Shown here piece by piece: positions 46,674-56,771 of a DNA stretch of 64,000 nucleotides. The notes beneath the pieces are model-generated. The model searched no databases. It saw only the letters and a list, made by a program, of their open reading frames with translations, and was not told the origin of the DNA. How positions within the stretch are numbered: position 1 is the stretch's first letter; each line of letters starts with the position of its first letter. Source of the stretch: Aliivibrio sp. EL58 (GTDB lineage Bacteria; Pseudomonadota; Gammaproteobacteria; Enterobacterales; Vibrionaceae); NCBI RefSeq assembly GCF_900312675.1, contig NZ_OMPC01000001.1:1066963-1130962 (forward strand), written 5' to 3'. Position numbers and translations under genes: made by a program.

Positions 46674-48548
46674 CTACCATTCATTCTCAGAAGCTTGTGG
46701 TGCTTCTTGTTGTTTTGCTTGCAGATACAATAGGGCGCGCAGCAGTTCATCTTCTTTTGCGCCTGATTGTTCTAATTTTTGTAGACGAGGATCGGTTTTA
46801 ATGGCGTCACTGTCGGCTTTTGCTTGTTGTGATTGCATTTGAGCTTGTCGCTCTTTTTCTTCGTCTGATTTAGGTTGCTTATCTTCTTTATCACGAGCTT
46901 GTGTGGCTTGTTCTTTGTTTTTCTTCTCTTGTTCCTTTTTAGCTTGATCTTTTTGTTGCTGTTCTTGAGAAGAAGCCTCTGACTTATCTTGTTTATCAGA
47001 CTGTGATTTATCATCAGATTGAGATTCATTTTTCTGCTGATCTTGTTGTGGATCTTGAGATGGTGAGTCTTGTGAATCTGAAGATTGTTCAGAGCCGTCT
47101 TTGCTGTCTTTATTCTCTTGGTTTTGTTTGTCCTGTTTTTTATCTTGCTTGTCGTCTTTATTTTGATCCGATTGTTTATTTTTATCGTCTTGCTGCTGTT
47201 TTTGCTCTAGCGCTTTATTGACTATATCAAGATTCTTCTTCACATCTTTCATATCTGGATTGTTTTTTAGTAAAGACTCGTACTTCTCTTTTGCATCTTC
47301 CAATTGACCACTTTGTGCCAAGGCATTCGCAAGATTGTATTGAGATTGAGTATCTTCAAGACCGGTTAAACTCTCAATCGCGCCCTTATAATCTCCAGCT
47401 TTGTATTGAGCGGCTCCTTTCCATTGTTTGGATTTGAACTGCTCGCTTGCCGCTTGATAGTCTTTTTGCTCAAATTGTTGATGCGCGCTGTAATCGTCAG
47501 AAAGTAAGCGGCTTGATAGGTCTGTACTTGCCATAGACTTATCGACAGGCAATAACACCAACAATAACGCTAAGAACATTCCCTTTCTAAAGCAAAGTAG
47601 TGAGAAGAGTACCAGAGGGAAAAGCAGCCAATAACCATGATTGGCACGACTGTTTACCTGGGTATCGCTGTTTTGTGTTACTTGCTCTAATGGTGTTTTA
47701 GTTAAACGAGCAATGGTTTCAATATCACTGTTATCTGATTGAATAAGTTGAGCGACACCATTGGTAGCTTGTGCCAGTGTCACTAGTGGATCGGAATCCA
47801 AGGTTGCGACAACGGTGTTACCAGAACGATCGGTTAATAACTGACCTGAAGGTAATTCAATTGGTGCGCCATTTTTAGTTCCGATACCTAATAAACTGAT
47901 GCGCCATTTGGTGCCTTTAACGCGACTCATCACTTTATCGAGCTGTTGGTTTGATATTCCATCAGTCAGCACAACAATGTCGCCTTGTTGATGGCCTGAT
48001 TTTTTCATCATCTCAATACTTTGATCAACCGCGGCTAACAAGTTACTGCCTTTACCTTTATAAGGCATGATCTCTGGCGATAAATTAGTGATTAAGTTAT
48101 TGAGTGTTTGGCTATCTTCAGTTAACGGACTAACTAAGTAACTGTCAGCGCCATAAGCAACTAAACCGGTCATGCCTTCTTTCCAGTAAGGCAGTAAATC
48201 TTTCGCTTTGTATTTCTCTTGAGTTAAACGATTTGGTTTTACGTCGGTCGCATACATTGAGCGAGACATATCCATCACAAGCACTCGCGCACCTGAGAGC
48301 TGAAAACTTGGTGAGTCTTTATAACCAAAACTAGGACCGGCGAGGGCAGTAGTCACACATAACCACGCGAGAACTAAGCCAAGGGTAAAGCCATTGCCTT
48401 GTGTCTTTTGAGTCATTCCCAATTGTTTGGCAATGTGCGGTGCAATCAACCCTGTGGTGTTTTTGTTTTTACGTTGAATAAGCACCAATAACCCAAGAGG
48501 GATAAGAGCTAAAAACCACAGTGGATAGAGAAAAGTAAAATTAGCCAT
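46674..48548 (-). CDS. batB: BatB/BatC-type VWA and TPR protein
   Basis: A 624-residue fusion. Two TM segments (near 10-25 and 58-75) are followed by a von Willebrand A domain with MIDAS start 'VLVMDMSRSMYATD' near 90-103. A third hydrophobic stretch (near 307-335) precedes TPR-like repeats ('AAQYKAGDYKGAIESLTGL', 'SQYNLANALAQSGQLEDAKEKYE'). Residues about 450-600 are low-complexity Gln/Lys/Asp/Ser. In Bacteroides BatB and BatC are separate; here both functions are in one chain. The start overlaps batA by 8 bases. Confidence 0.88.
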   Translation of the reverse strand: MANFTFLYPLWFLALIPLGLLVLIQRKNKNTTGLIAPHIAKQLGMTQKTQGNGFTLGLVLAWLCVTTALAGPSFGYKDSPSFQLSGARVLVMDMSRSMYATDVKPNRLTQEKYKAKDLLPYWKEGMTGLVAYGADSYLVSPLTEDSQTLNNLITNLSPEIMPYKGKGSNLLAAVDQSIEMMKKSGHQQGDIVVLTDGISNQQLDKVMSRVKGTKWRISLLGIGTKNGAPIELPSGQLLTDRSGNTVVATLDSDPLVTLAQATNGVAQLIQSDNSDIETIARLTKTPLEQVTQNSDTQVNSRANHGYWLLFPLVLFSLLCFRKGMFLALLLVLLPVDKSMASTDLSSRLLSDDYSAHQQFEQKDYQAASEQFKSKQWKGAAQYKAGDYKGAIESLTGLEDTQSQYNLANALAQSGQLEDAKEKYESLLKNNPDMKDVKKNLDIVNKALEQKQQQDDKNKQSDQNKDDKQDKKQDKQNQENKDSKDGSEQSSDSQDSPSQDPQQDQQKNESQSDDKSQSDKQDKSEASSQEQQQKDQAKKEQEKKNKEQATQARDKEDKQPKSDEEKERQAQMQSQQAKADSDAIKTDPRLQKLEQSGAKEDELLRALLYLQAKQQEAPQASENEW

Positions 48549-49506
48549 GACGCTTTCTTACTCCCACAATAATAAAGAAGAAAAACAGATACCCCATTAA
48601 CGGATAGCGGAACCACTCTTCATGTGGTCGCCAGGTTTGTGTTGCTTGAGTAATGGGCTCTAGTTGGTCGATGGTTTGGTAAATCTGCGCTAACTCATCG
48701 GCATTACGTGCACGGAAATATTGTCCACCCGTCATTGTTGCGATTTCAGTCAGTGTTTTCTCATCCAAATCACGCGCGGTATTGACGGTTTGCTTGCCAA
48801 AGAAGCCTCGAACCTGCATTTCACCGGCACCAATACCGACCGTATAAATTTTGGCATTATTGTCTTTGGCAAGTTGCGCTGCTTCTAATGGTTCGAGTAC
48901 TCCGGCAGTATTGCCACCATCACTTAATAAAATAATGGTTCGTTGCGGAGCATTACTTTCGATAAAGGTTTTAGTCGCTAGCCCTAAGCCTTCACCCATT
49001 GCAGTCATTTGCCCTACTAAACCAAGAACGGTACGATCAAGTTGTTCTTCGACGGTTTTTCTATCAAAGGTGAGCGGGGTTTGTAGATAAGCGTGATCGC
49101 CAAACAGTACTAACCCAAGACGATCGCCTTTACGTTCATCAATAAAATCAGACACGACTTTTTTAACCGCCGTTAAGCGATCCACAAAATCCCCATTCTC
49201 GGTTTGCATGTCTTCTTCTGCCATTGAGCCAGATAAGTCGACTACGAGCATCATGTCACGGTGTTCAGGCTGAATATCAACCGGATCGCCATACCATACC
49301 GGACGCGCTAAGGCCGCAATCAATAACACCCAAGCCACGGACAATAAGCCAGTGTTGATGCGTTTATTCGGTTGCTTATATTCCCCTTGCTCTGGCAATC
49401 GAGGAAGGTGAATCGCGGTACCTACGTCTTTTTCTGGAACAAAAAAGTAAAACAGGAAGGGAATAGGTAATAAAAACCATGCCCACCACCAAACGAATTC
49501 AAGCAT
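48541..49506 (-). CDS. batA: BatA-type VWA protein
   Basis: A 321-residue protein with two N-terminal TM segments, a VWA domain with the MIDAS motif 'MMLVVDLSGSMAEED' near 83-97 and a C-terminal TM ('YPLMGYLFFFFIIVGV'). The 'RPEW' aligned region and 'LLSDGGNTAG' are typical of BatA. It overlaps both neighbours by eight bases, so translation is coupled across the operon. It is proposed to act with MoxR-type ATPase as a chaperone-like metal-binding module; the exact role is unknown. Confidence 0.9.
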   Translation of the reverse strand: MLEFVWWWAWFLLPIPFLFYFFVPEKDVGTAIHLPRLPEQGEYKQPNKRINTGLLSVAWVLLIAALARPVWYGDPVDIQPEHRDMMLVVDLSGSMAEEDMQTENGDFVDRLTAVKKVVSDFIDERKGDRLGLVLFGDHAYLQTPLTFDRKTVEEQLDRTVLGLVGQMTAMGEGLGLATKTFIESNAPQRTIILLSDGGNTAGVLEPLEAAQLAKDNNAKIYTVGIGAGEMQVRGFFGKQTVNTARDLDEKTLTEIATMTGGQYFRARNADELAQIYQTIDQLEPITQATQTWRPHEEWFRYPLMGYLFFFFIIVGVRKRHG

Positions 49507-50032
49507 GTTGATGTCCTTTTGTTGATCTTGTTGCTATTACTTTTTTTACCGGTAAAGCATGAGATAGCCAATAACGCACATCATCATAAAAACGTTGTTG
49601 ATTGGTTTCTGATAACGCTTGTTGTCCGTATAAAGCCTGCTCTAACATGTCAGAACGAGATGAGAAATGGACATTGGCCTGTTTTTTCACGGGTAGCTGT
49701 TGTTCAACAAAATGCCACCATGCTAACCCATGCAGTGATGCAATGCGCTCACGAGGAAAATGACTTAATGCCGCTTGTTTTAATAACTGTGCAATGTCAC
49801 TGGTTTGTTGTGGTGATAATTGGGCTAGCTGTTGTAAGGCAAGACGCTGTAATACGCCTTTTTGACGTTGACGACGTATAAGCCAAATTACGGCGATAAC
49901 CAGTAATAACACACAGACGATGAGCCCATAACCCGTGAGTGATAACCCCCATGAGGGTGCGGCAGGTAAATGAATATCCGCTAATGGTAATATGTTGCTT
50001 GCTGGTGCTTGTTGGGTTGAAGATAAAGACAT
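49499..50032 (-). CDS. DUF4381-family membrane protein
   Basis: A 177-residue protein with one TM segment near residues 29-52 ('LSLTGYGLIVCVLLLVIAVIWLIRR') and a helical cytoplasmic part. The position between DUF58 and BatA and the length fit DUF4381, a regular member of MoxR operons with no known activity. Overlaps batA by 8 bases and the DUF58 gene by 1 base. Confidence 0.8.
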   Translation of the reverse strand: MSLSSTQQAPASNILPLADIHLPAAPSWGLSLTGYGLIVCVLLLVIAVIWLIRRQRQKGVLQRLALQQLAQLSPQQTSDIAQLLKQAALSHFPRERIASLHGLAWWHFVEQQLPVKKQANVHFSSRSDMLEQALYGQQALSETNQQRFYDDVRYWLSHALPVKKVIATRSTKGHQHA

Positions 50033-51003
50033 TACATGGCTCCTTTATCTTGTTGTGATGGATCTTGTGACGACGTCAGTTGCGATAATAACGGCAAGCC
50101 TGATGACAAACAGTGCAGCTGAATACCCAATTGCATCGCCATGTTTTGCACATACGCTTTATGAAGATTTGCTTGCTGCTCTAACGCTTTTTTGGTCGAT
50201 GATGAAGAAAAATCTAACCATGCAGATCGCTTGTTATCAGAAACATATTCTGTGCCATTAAAGCGAGTTGAACCTTGCTCAAGCGGATCGCTAATCATTA
50301 CAAACTGCAAACGGTTGTGTTTGCTTAATTGACTGAAGATCGTTTTACACTCATCGGTTAGTGCATAGAAATCACTGATGATCACAATCTCACTGCCTTT
50401 AGGACATAAACGCTGTAACTGGCTTAACCCCTTGGCAAATGAGCTAGCTTGCAGTGCGGTATCTAAAGGCTCTGAGTCACTGTTGGAGTTATGCTGCTCA
50501 ATGATGGATTGCATAAATTGCAGCACACTTTTCTGACGAGAAGAGGGCTTGCAATCAAAGGTCGATAATCCATCAAAGATGATCCCACCGACGCGATCTT
50601 TCGCTGCTAACGTTATCCAACTTAATAAACTGGCAAAATGCGCGGCTTGTACTGATTTAAACAGCAATTGAGAGCCAAAACGCATGGTGTCACTGACATC
50701 AATAAACAGCATGGTTGGTTGTTCACGCTCTTCACTGTAGAGTTTGGTGTGAGGCTTCCCAGTACGTGCTGTCACACGCCAATCAATTGAGCGAATATCA
50801 TCGCCCGGTTGGTATTGGCGAACTTCTGAGAAATCCATGCCGCGGCCTTTTTGTCGGCTTTGGTGGCTGCCATTCATTTTTGACCAGACAGATTGGGACG
50901 GCGGCAGCCACTGTAATGAATGATTCTTATAATGAACCAATTCATTAAGTGACAAGGTAACGCCATTACTGTGTGGTGGCAGCGATAGAGTAGTCTTTTT
51001 CAT
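50032..51003 (-). CDS. DUF58-domain protein
   Basis: A 323-residue protein with the DUF58 signature 'GMDFSEVRQYQPGDDIRSIDWRVTARTGKPHTKLY' (about 55-90) and a following degenerate VWA-like fold ('MLFIDVSDTMRFGS'). DUF58 proteins are constant partners of MoxR ATPases. The gene is 17 bases downstream of moxR. Confidence 0.9.
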   Translation of the reverse strand: MKKTTLSLPPHSNGVTLSLNELVHYKNHSLQWLPPSQSVWSKMNGSHQSRQKGRGMDFSEVRQYQPGDDIRSIDWRVTARTGKPHTKLYSEEREQPTMLFIDVSDTMRFGSQLLFKSVQAAHFASLLSWITLAAKDRVGGIIFDGLSTFDCKPSSRQKSVLQFMQSIIEQHNSNSDSEPLDTALQASSFAKGLSQLQRLCPKGSEIVIISDFYALTDECKTIFSQLSKHNRLQFVMISDPLEQGSTRFNGTEYVSDNKRSAWLDFSSSSTKKALEQQANLHKAYVQNMAMQLGIQLHCLSSGLPLLSQLTSSQDPSQQDKGAM

Positions 51004-51020
51004 ATAATTACTTTACGACG

Positions 51021-51977
51021 TTAAGAAGCCGCAACCATTTGTAATAATCGTTCAACCACTTTATTTGCAGTTGTCCCTTCCGCTTGTGCTTGAAAGCTTA
51101 ACAACAGACGGTGACGTAACACTGGATAAGCCATCGCTTGCACATCTTCAGGGCTAACAAAATCACGACCTGCTAACCATGCATGCGCACGAGCACAGCG
51201 ATCAAGCGCTAACGTGGCACGAGGACTCACGCCCATTTCTAGCTGTTTCGCTAAGTCTTGGCAGTATTGTTCAGGCTTACGCGTCGCCATAGTAATACGA
51301 ATAATGTATTGCTCAATCTCAGGCGCCATGTAAATCGACAGCACTTCTTTACGCGCTTTAAATATTTCACTTTGCGCTAAAGGTTGTGGTTTCTCAGCTT
51401 GTTCACCTAGGGCTTCACCACGGTTTAAACGAAGAATCGCCAATTCGTCTTCTGCGCCCGGGTAATCAACATCCAAATGCATTAAGAAACGATCAAGTTG
51501 CGCTTCTGGTAGAGGGTATGTCCCTTCCTGTTCAATCGGGTTTTGTGTCGCCATCACCAAGAAAAGCTCTGGTAATTGATATGTGTTTCGACCGGCAGTG
51601 ATTTGTTTCTCTGCCATTGCTTCTAACATTGCCGCTTGCACTTTAGCAGGGGCACGGTTGATCTCATCTGCTAACACCAATGAATTAAAGATAGGGCCCG
51701 GTTGGAAAGTAAACTCTCCCGTCTCCTGGCGATAAATATCCGTCCCCGTTAAATCAGAAGGCAAGAGATCCGGAGTAAATTGAATGCGGTGGAAATCCCC
51801 TTCGATAGAGTCAGCCAAAATTTTCACGGCACGCGTCTTTGCAAGACCAGGAGGACCTTCAACTAAAATATGCCCATCGGCAAGCAGAGCAATCAATAGT
51901 TGCTTCACTAACGCAGGTTGACCAATGACTTGAGATTCAAGATAAGTTTGTAATTGTTGAATTTTTAACGCTGGCAT
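51021..51977 (-). CDS. MoxR-family AAA+ ATPase
   Basis: A 318-residue ATPase with Walker A 'GPPGLAKT' (about 41-48), Walker B 'LVLADEINRAP' (about 100) and sensor regions 'MATQNPIEQEGTYPLPEAQLDRF'. MoxR AAA+ proteins act as chaperones that help assemble or insert metal into partner complexes. First gene of the operon whose other members are DUF58, DUF4381, BatA, BatB/C and BatD. Confidence 0.95.
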   Translation of the reverse strand: MPALKIQQLQTYLESQVIGQPALVKQLLIALLADGHILVEGPPGLAKTRAVKILADSIEGDFHRIQFTPDLLPSDLTGTDIYRQETGEFTFQPGPIFNSLVLADEINRAPAKVQAAMLEAMAEKQITAGRNTYQLPELFLVMATQNPIEQEGTYPLPEAQLDRFLMHLDVDYPGAEDELAILRLNRGEALGEQAEKPQPLAQSEIFKARKEVLSIYMAPEIEQYIIRITMATRKPEQYCQDLAKQLEMGVSPRATLALDRCARAHAWLAGRDFVSPEDVQAMAYPVLRHRLLLSFQAQAEGTTANKVVERLLQMVAAS

Positions 51978-52170
51978 AGTTCACCCATTCTCTGGATTGC
52001 TGAGTAATTATTTCTTTGTGACTGATTAAAATCACATTAGTTCCTTAATAGATGAGGTTTAATTTCGATTATTCAACCATTTAGGTCATGAATAAAATTG
52101 TAACTATTTATTAAAGCTATTATGATCCAAGTCGATATACAAAATGTCTATTTAAAGCTGTGGAATTAAT

Positions 52171-54084
52171 ATGATAAATCTAACAATTAAACAGAAACTC
52201 GTCGCCGGCATTGTAATTGCAATTATTGCCTCAACTTCACTTGTGGGTATTGTAGCCCAAAAAAAAGCATTCGAAACATTAGATGAGCGGTTAACCACTC
52301 TTGAACTGCCAACCATTCTTAACCAAATTGGTGGTGAGGTGGATAAAGAAGTTGCGGTGATCTCCTCTGCCGCTGAACAGATGGCAAATAACCCTTTTAT
52401 CATCGACGCTATTTCAGATTCAACCATCTCTCCTGAAGACCAAACAATTCTTATCGCTCAACTTAATCAGTTAAAGCAACAACATCAATTGAATGATGCA
52501 TCGGTTGCTAACCGTAAGAGTGCTAATTATTGGAACCAAGACGGTTTCTTACGTCAATTAACACAACAACAAGATGCTTGGTTCTTTGGTTTTACTCAAG
52601 GTGGTCCTGAGCGAATGCTAAATGTATTCACTGAGCAAAATGGTGAGGTTAAACTTTTCGTTAACTTTCAGCAATTGAATGGTGTGTCTATGGCGGGGCT
52701 CTCGAAATCGCTAGATGACATGGTATCGCTACTAAATGGCTTTCGAATTGAGAAGACCGGTTTTGTCTATTTAATGGATGGCAATGGGGATATTAAGATC
52801 CATAAAAATAATAGCATCATGGGTAAAAAATCTATTAGTGATGTGGTTGGATCCCAAGAAGCCTCCGTTTTACTTACCAAACAAAACTTCAACTTAAGCC
52901 GTATAATGAAAGATGGCCAAGAGATCTTCATTGCATCGCATTACATTCCTTCAATGGAGTGGTTTATTGTTACTGAAGTTCCTGTCGATGAAGTATTTGA
53001 AAGTCTGCATAGCTCAACGCAAGAAATCATTCTATGGATCGTTGTCATTATTGCTGTATTTATTACTCTGGCAATTTGGGGAGCAGGTTCTATTACCAAT
53101 AAACTTAATGATCTGTCATGTCGATTCCGTGAATTAGGAGAAGGTGAAGGTGATCTAACTCATCGTATCGAAATCAAAGGTAATGATGAGATCGCACAAC
53201 TTTCAAAAGGCTTTAATAGTTTTGTAGAGAAAATTCATAATACCGTATCTGAAGTCGTAGAAACGGGTCATGTTTTACATACAACTGCTGAAAATGTTGC
53301 ACTCAAAGCAACATCAACACGTGATAACAGTGAAATGCAGCGAGATCAAACCTTACAAGTAGTAACTGCCATTAACCAAATGGGGTCAACCATTCATGAG
53401 ATCGCCTCTAATGCCGCAAGTGCAGCACAATCTGCAAGTAAGGCAGAAGTAAGCACGCAAGATGGCCGTCAAACGGTGATTGAATCTCGTGATGCTATTA
53501 CCCAGCTTGAAGGTGATTTAGTTCAAGTGAGTCATGTGGTGGAACAACTTGCAGGAACGACACAAGATATTGGTTCAATCCTAGATGTAATTCGTGGTAT
53601 TTCAGATCAAACTAACCTATTAGCATTGAATGCCGCCATTGAAGCCGCACGTGCTGGTGAGCATGGTCGTGGATTTGCCGTCGTTGCCGATGAAGTTCGT
53701 CAGCTAGCAAGTCGTACTTCAGAATCAACTGATGAAATTCAAAAGATGATAGATCAGCTGCAAACTGAAGCTCAAAACGCAGTAAACGCAATGGAAGCCA
53801 GTCATACTGTTACGGCTCGCGGAGTGTCATCGGCAGATAATGCCACTGAAGTGTTAGCGGGTATTGCGTTAAGTATCACTGATATATCAGACATGAACAC
53901 CCAAGTAGCAACGGCAACAGAAGAGCAATCAACAGTGGTGTACACCATTAACCAGAATATTGAAGAGATCAATGGCATTAATGAGTTAACAACCGCAACA
54001 GCACAAGAATTGGCAGATTCAAGTCAGCAGCTGAATGCACTTTCACAACGATTAGATCAATTAGTTGGTGCTTTTAAAGTATAA
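52171..54084 (+). CDS. methyl-accepting chemotaxis protein
   Basis: A 637-residue chemoreceptor with TM1 near residues 10-28, a periplasmic sensor of about 250 residues (Cache-like features, '[11 protein letters not shown]' and '[18 protein letters not shown]'), TM2 near 283-305, a HAMP domain to about 358 and a C-terminal signalling domain with the tip '[32 protein letters not shown]'. Ligand not deducible; dCache-type sensors often bind amino acids or organic acids. Monocistronic. Confidence 0.93.
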   Translation: MINLTIKQKLVAGIVIAIIASTSLVGIVAQKKAFETLDERLTTLELPTILNQIGGEVDKEVAVISSAAEQMANNPFIIDAISDSTISPEDQTILIAQLNQLKQQHQLNDASVANRKSANYWNQDGFLRQLTQQQDAWFFGFTQGGPERMLNVFTEQNGEVKLFVNFQQLNGVSMAGLSKSLDDMVSLLNGFRIEKTGFVYLMDGNGDIKIHKNNSIMGKKSISDVVGSQEASVLLTKQNFNLSRIMKDGQEIFIASHYIPSMEWFIVTEVPVDEVFESLHSSTQEIILWIVVIIAVFITLAIWGAGSITNKLNDLSCRFRELGEGEGDLTHRIEIKGNDEIAQLSKGFNSFVEKIHNTVSEVVETGHVLHTTAENVALKATSTRDNSEMQRDQTLQVVTAINQMGSTIHEIASNAASAAQSASKAEVSTQDGRQTVIESRDAITQLEGDLVQVSHVVEQLAGTTQDIGSILDVIRGISDQTNLLALNAAIEAARAGEHGRGFAVVADEVRQLASRTSESTDEIQKMIDQLQTEAQNAVNAMEASHTVTARGVSSADNATEVLAGIALSITDISDMNTQVATATEEQSTVVYTINQNIEEINGINELTTATAQELADSSQQLNALSQRLDQLVGAFKV

Positions 54085-54162
54085 GCATTTCTTTAAGGTT
54101 TACCTTATGTGGGGTTCTCTTGTAGAATCTCACCAATTGTTTTAATGAATTGAGAAATAATC

Positions 54163-54363
54163 ATGAGTGATGTTGAAAAAGATTTGCAAGACATGGTTCA
54201 GCAAGAATCAGACAAACCAGAAGTGGCACTGCCTTCAATTGAAGAGCAAAAAGCGATTGTAGCAGAGCTTAAACGCCTAGAAGAAGCGGGTGAATTAACG
54301 CCTGAGATCCTTGAAGCGCATTTTGGTAAGTTTAACGCTGAAGATGAAGCCCCAATTCATTAA
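54163..54363 (+). CDS. small acidic conserved protein (66 residues)
   Basis: A short acidic, helix-rich protein ('EEQKAIVAELKRLEEAGELTPEILEAHFGKF'). It has a possible GAG ribosome binding site 7-9 bases upstream of the ATG and is followed by a strong terminator. Soluble. I cannot name a family. Good codon use and spacing favour a true gene. Confidence 0.7.
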   Translation: MSDVEKDLQDMVQQESDKPEVALPSIEEQKAIVAELKRLEEAGELTPEILEAHFGKFNAEDEAPIH

Positions 54364-54387
54364 TCGAATTCTCGGGTCTTAATTTAA

Positions 54388-54424
54388 TAAAAATGCCAGT
54401 ATCTCGCGATGCTGGCATTTTTTA
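54388..54424. terminator. bidirectional terminator
   Basis: AAAATGCCAG and CTGGCATTTT form a perfect ten-base-pair stem with a 12-base loop, flanked by A and T runs. It separates the small acidic gene from the convergent DUF445 gene. Confidence 0.88.
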
Positions 54425-54453
54425 TATTTACGTTATTGATTTACCAAGAAAAC

Positions 54454-55161
54454 CTATTGGATTAATGTCGATAACAAACCAATGACACCACCAAAAATAC
54501 CACCCCAAACCACAAGCCAACCAAGGTGCTTTTTAATCATATCTTGAACCATCTCTTTTACCATTTTAGGTGTGAGTTCGTTTAAACGTTGATCAATGAT
54601 CTCTTCGATAGTGACTTGAATGTCATCCATCATCTCAGGGCTTTCTAATTCCTCTTTTAGTGCGTTCTTAAACTGATCTTGTTGACTGATCTCTGTTATC
54701 GATACTTTCATCTTTTCAATAAAAGGTTCACGCATAGGCTGAATGGCTTCACTGCCGCCCATCATTGCTAACATGCCACCAAATTGAGAGTTCATGATCA
54801 CCTCAACTAAAGAATCAAACGCAGGAGATAGGTCAATTTTTTCAATCACAGGCTCTAGATTGATATTTGTCGCCGAGGCCATCTCTTTAGATAGAAACTT
54901 ATCCACGTTTGATTTTGTGAAAAACTGTTCCATCATTAAATGCTTGATACTCGCTTTAAATTCCTCAAAACGTGCAGGAATAACACCAGAGCCATACAAG
55001 CCAGGGACTTTCTCAAATAACATGTGAATAGCAAGCCAGTTTGTTAGCGCACCAGAGAAGGCAAATAGGCCAATATAGTATAGGGTATTTTGTTGCGTAT
55101 AATAACCAACAACTAACAAGAGTAATGAGATTAAATTGGTGATCATGCTTTTATTTAACAT
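54454..55161 (-). CDS. DUF445-family membrane protein
   Basis: A 235-residue protein with N-terminal TM segments ('LISLLLLVVGYY', 'IGLFAFSGALTNWLAIHMLFEKVPGLYGSGVIPARF' signature) and a C-terminal TM ('LGWLVVWGGIFGGVIGLLST'), with helical linker between. The 'TNWLAI...F...GSGVIPxR' signature identifies DUF445. Function unknown. Single gene, with a terminator on its right side. Confidence 0.85.
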   Translation of the reverse strand: MLNKSMITNLISLLLLVVGYYTQQNTLYYIGLFAFSGALTNWLAIHMLFEKVPGLYGSGVIPARFEEFKASIKHLMMEQFFTKSNVDKFLSKEMASATNINLEPVIEKIDLSPAFDSLVEVIMNSQFGGMLAMMGGSEAIQPMREPFIEKMKVSITEISQQDQFKNALKEELESPEMMDDIQVTIEEIIDQRLNELTPKMVKEMVQDMIKKHLGWLVVWGGIFGGVIGLLSTLIQ

Positions 55162-55308
55162 ATTAAAGCCCGTGAAAGATAAAATAAAAATTTTGTGAAG
55201 TTTATCAGCTACTAAAAGCAGACAACAAGTGAAAATGTGTTTTTGATCTGCTTTGTTGAGTGTAGACTGATGAAAGACACATTAAAAGATAAGTATTAGA
55301 GGCCGGTT

Positions 55309-55734
55309 ATGAGTATTTGGAAGCGCCCGATGGATTTGGCAATATTAAACGCCACATCTCGTAATACATTGATGGAAGCATTAAATATTGAATATTGTCA
55401 CTGTACTGGGGATTCAATTACAGCATCAATGCCAGTAAATTCAACGGTACATCAACCTCTTGGAATGTTACATGGAGGAGCCTCTGTTGCTTTAGCTGAG
55501 TCTGTTGCTTCTATTGCCGCTAATTGGTGTGTCGATGAAACAAAATATTGTGTAGGGTTGGATATTAATGCCAATCATATTCGAGCAGTCCGAGAAGGTA
55601 CTGTTTATGCCACAGCAAAACCGGTGCACTTAGGTGCAACCACGCAAGTTTGGCTAATTGAAATTAAAGATCAACGAGAACGCTTAGTTTGTACCAGCCG
55701 CTTTACGGTTGCTGTGATGAAAAAGAAAAAGTAG
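55309..55734 (+). CDS. PaaI/MenI-like hot-dog thioesterase
   Basis: A 141-residue hot-dog protein with the thioesterase motif 'GMLHGGASVALAESVASI' near residues 49-67, followed by 'GLDINANHIRAVREG'. A glutamate in the AES segment is the usual catalytic residue. It resembles MenI/YdiI (1,4-dihydroxy-2-naphthoyl-CoA hydrolase) or PaaI; the sequence alone does not choose. It lies 21 bases upstream of the HDOD gene. Confidence 0.82.
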   Translation: MSIWKRPMDLAILNATSRNTLMEALNIEYCHCTGDSITASMPVNSTVHQPLGMLHGGASVALAESVASIAANWCVDETKYCVGLDINANHIRAVREGTVYATAKPVHLGATTQVWLIEIKDQRERLVCTSRFTVAVMKKKK

Positions 55735-55755
55735 CGGTCGTTGTGGAGAAGAAAA

Positions 55756-56580
55756 ATGGAACAAAATGAAATTTTAAGTCATGCGCACGAGCTGCCAAAG
55801 ATCCCTAAAGTGATCCGCGAGATGATGGAGCTTGTGAATGACCCTGACGTAGAGCTTCAAGAACTTGCTCGTACGATTTCAATGGAACAAGTGGTTAGTG
55901 CTCGTGTTATTCGTTTAGCAAACTCTGCACATTTCTCTCGTGGTAAAAGTGTATCATCAGTTGATCAAGCGGTTGTTCGTTTAGGGCTTGAGCCATTAAA
56001 AACGTTAATCATTGCCTCTTCTTTAGTTAGTGCCTTCCCATACGTAGAAGTCATCGATTTAGAAGCGTTCTGGCAAGAGACGTTTGAAGTGGCAATCCTA
56101 AGTAAAGCGATAGCACAAAGCTGTGACGTCAACCCTAATGCAGCCTTTACTGCGGGTATGTTACACAACATCGGCGATTTAATGATCTACACGGTAATGT
56201 CTGAGCAAGTTCCAACTATTTTTGAAAAAATGGAAGCGGGCAGCTCTAAAGTAGCAGCACAACGATCAACAATTGGTACAGATAGCGCCGTTCTAGGTGC
56301 CAAACTAGCGGAAAGCTGGAGCTTTTCTAAAGAGTTAGTATTTGCGATTTCTGAACAGTATGAACCAAAAGTCGATAATATTTATTCACCATTAGCTGCA
56401 ACTGTGCGTTTAGCTAATGCGATTAATCGTAATTGGGATGATTTGCCAACATTAGATGCAAAATCGGTGTGGTTATCTGAACAGATTGAAATAGATATTT
56501 TATCTGTTAATGCAGCTATTATTGAAAATATTGATAATGTGAAAGGATCTGGTATTGAAATGGCTAGGTTGGTAATGTAA
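55756..56580 (+). CDS. HDOD-domain protein
   Basis: A 274-residue protein with the HDOD core: 'PKIPKVIREMMELVNDPDVELQELARTISMEQVVSARVIRLANSAHF' at the start, and 'AGMLHNIGDLMIYTV' further on, where a true HD phosphohydrolase would carry catalytic residues. I start it at the ATG at 55756 because GGAGAAG lies just upstream. HDOD proteins mostly act as regulators or protein-binding modules in signalling. It is the second gene of a small plus-strand unit with the thioesterase. Confidence 0.85.
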   Translation: MEQNEILSHAHELPKIPKVIREMMELVNDPDVELQELARTISMEQVVSARVIRLANSAHFSRGKSVSSVDQAVVRLGLEPLKTLIIASSLVSAFPYVEVIDLEAFWQETFEVAILSKAIAQSCDVNPNAAFTAGMLHNIGDLMIYTVMSEQVPTIFEKMEAGSSKVAAQRSTIGTDSAVLGAKLAESWSFSKELVFAISEQYEPKVDNIYSPLAATVRLANAINRNWDDLPTLDAKSVWLSEQIEIDILSVNAAIIENIDNVKGSGIEMARLVM

Positions 56581-56582
56581 AC

Positions 56583-56756
56583 ATGCAAAAAGAGTGGATG
56601 CTATCGGCGTTGATTGGTGCTTTTTTTGCCATTATTTCATATCTAGCCCCTGATTTTATTATCAGTAAAGTATTGATTATTATCGCAGTGATTTTTTTGG
56701 CGAAAGCAGTAAAAGCTATTTTTTACTCACTAAAACATCGCCAATATGAGATGTAG
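56583..56756 (+). CDS. small two-TM membrane protein (57 residues)
   Basis: An open frame 3 bases after the HDOD stop encodes 57 residues with two hydrophobic helices ('LSALIGAFFAIISYLA' and 'VLIIIAVIFLAKAVKAIFY') and a basic/polar end. It may be translationally coupled to the HDOD gene. It sits directly before the integron, in convergent orientation with intI. Function unknown. Confidence 0.6.
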   Translation: MQKEWMLSALIGAFFAIISYLAPDFIISKVLIIIAVIFLAKAVKAIFYSLKHRQYEM

Positions 56757-56771
56757 ATTTTAAAAATGTAT

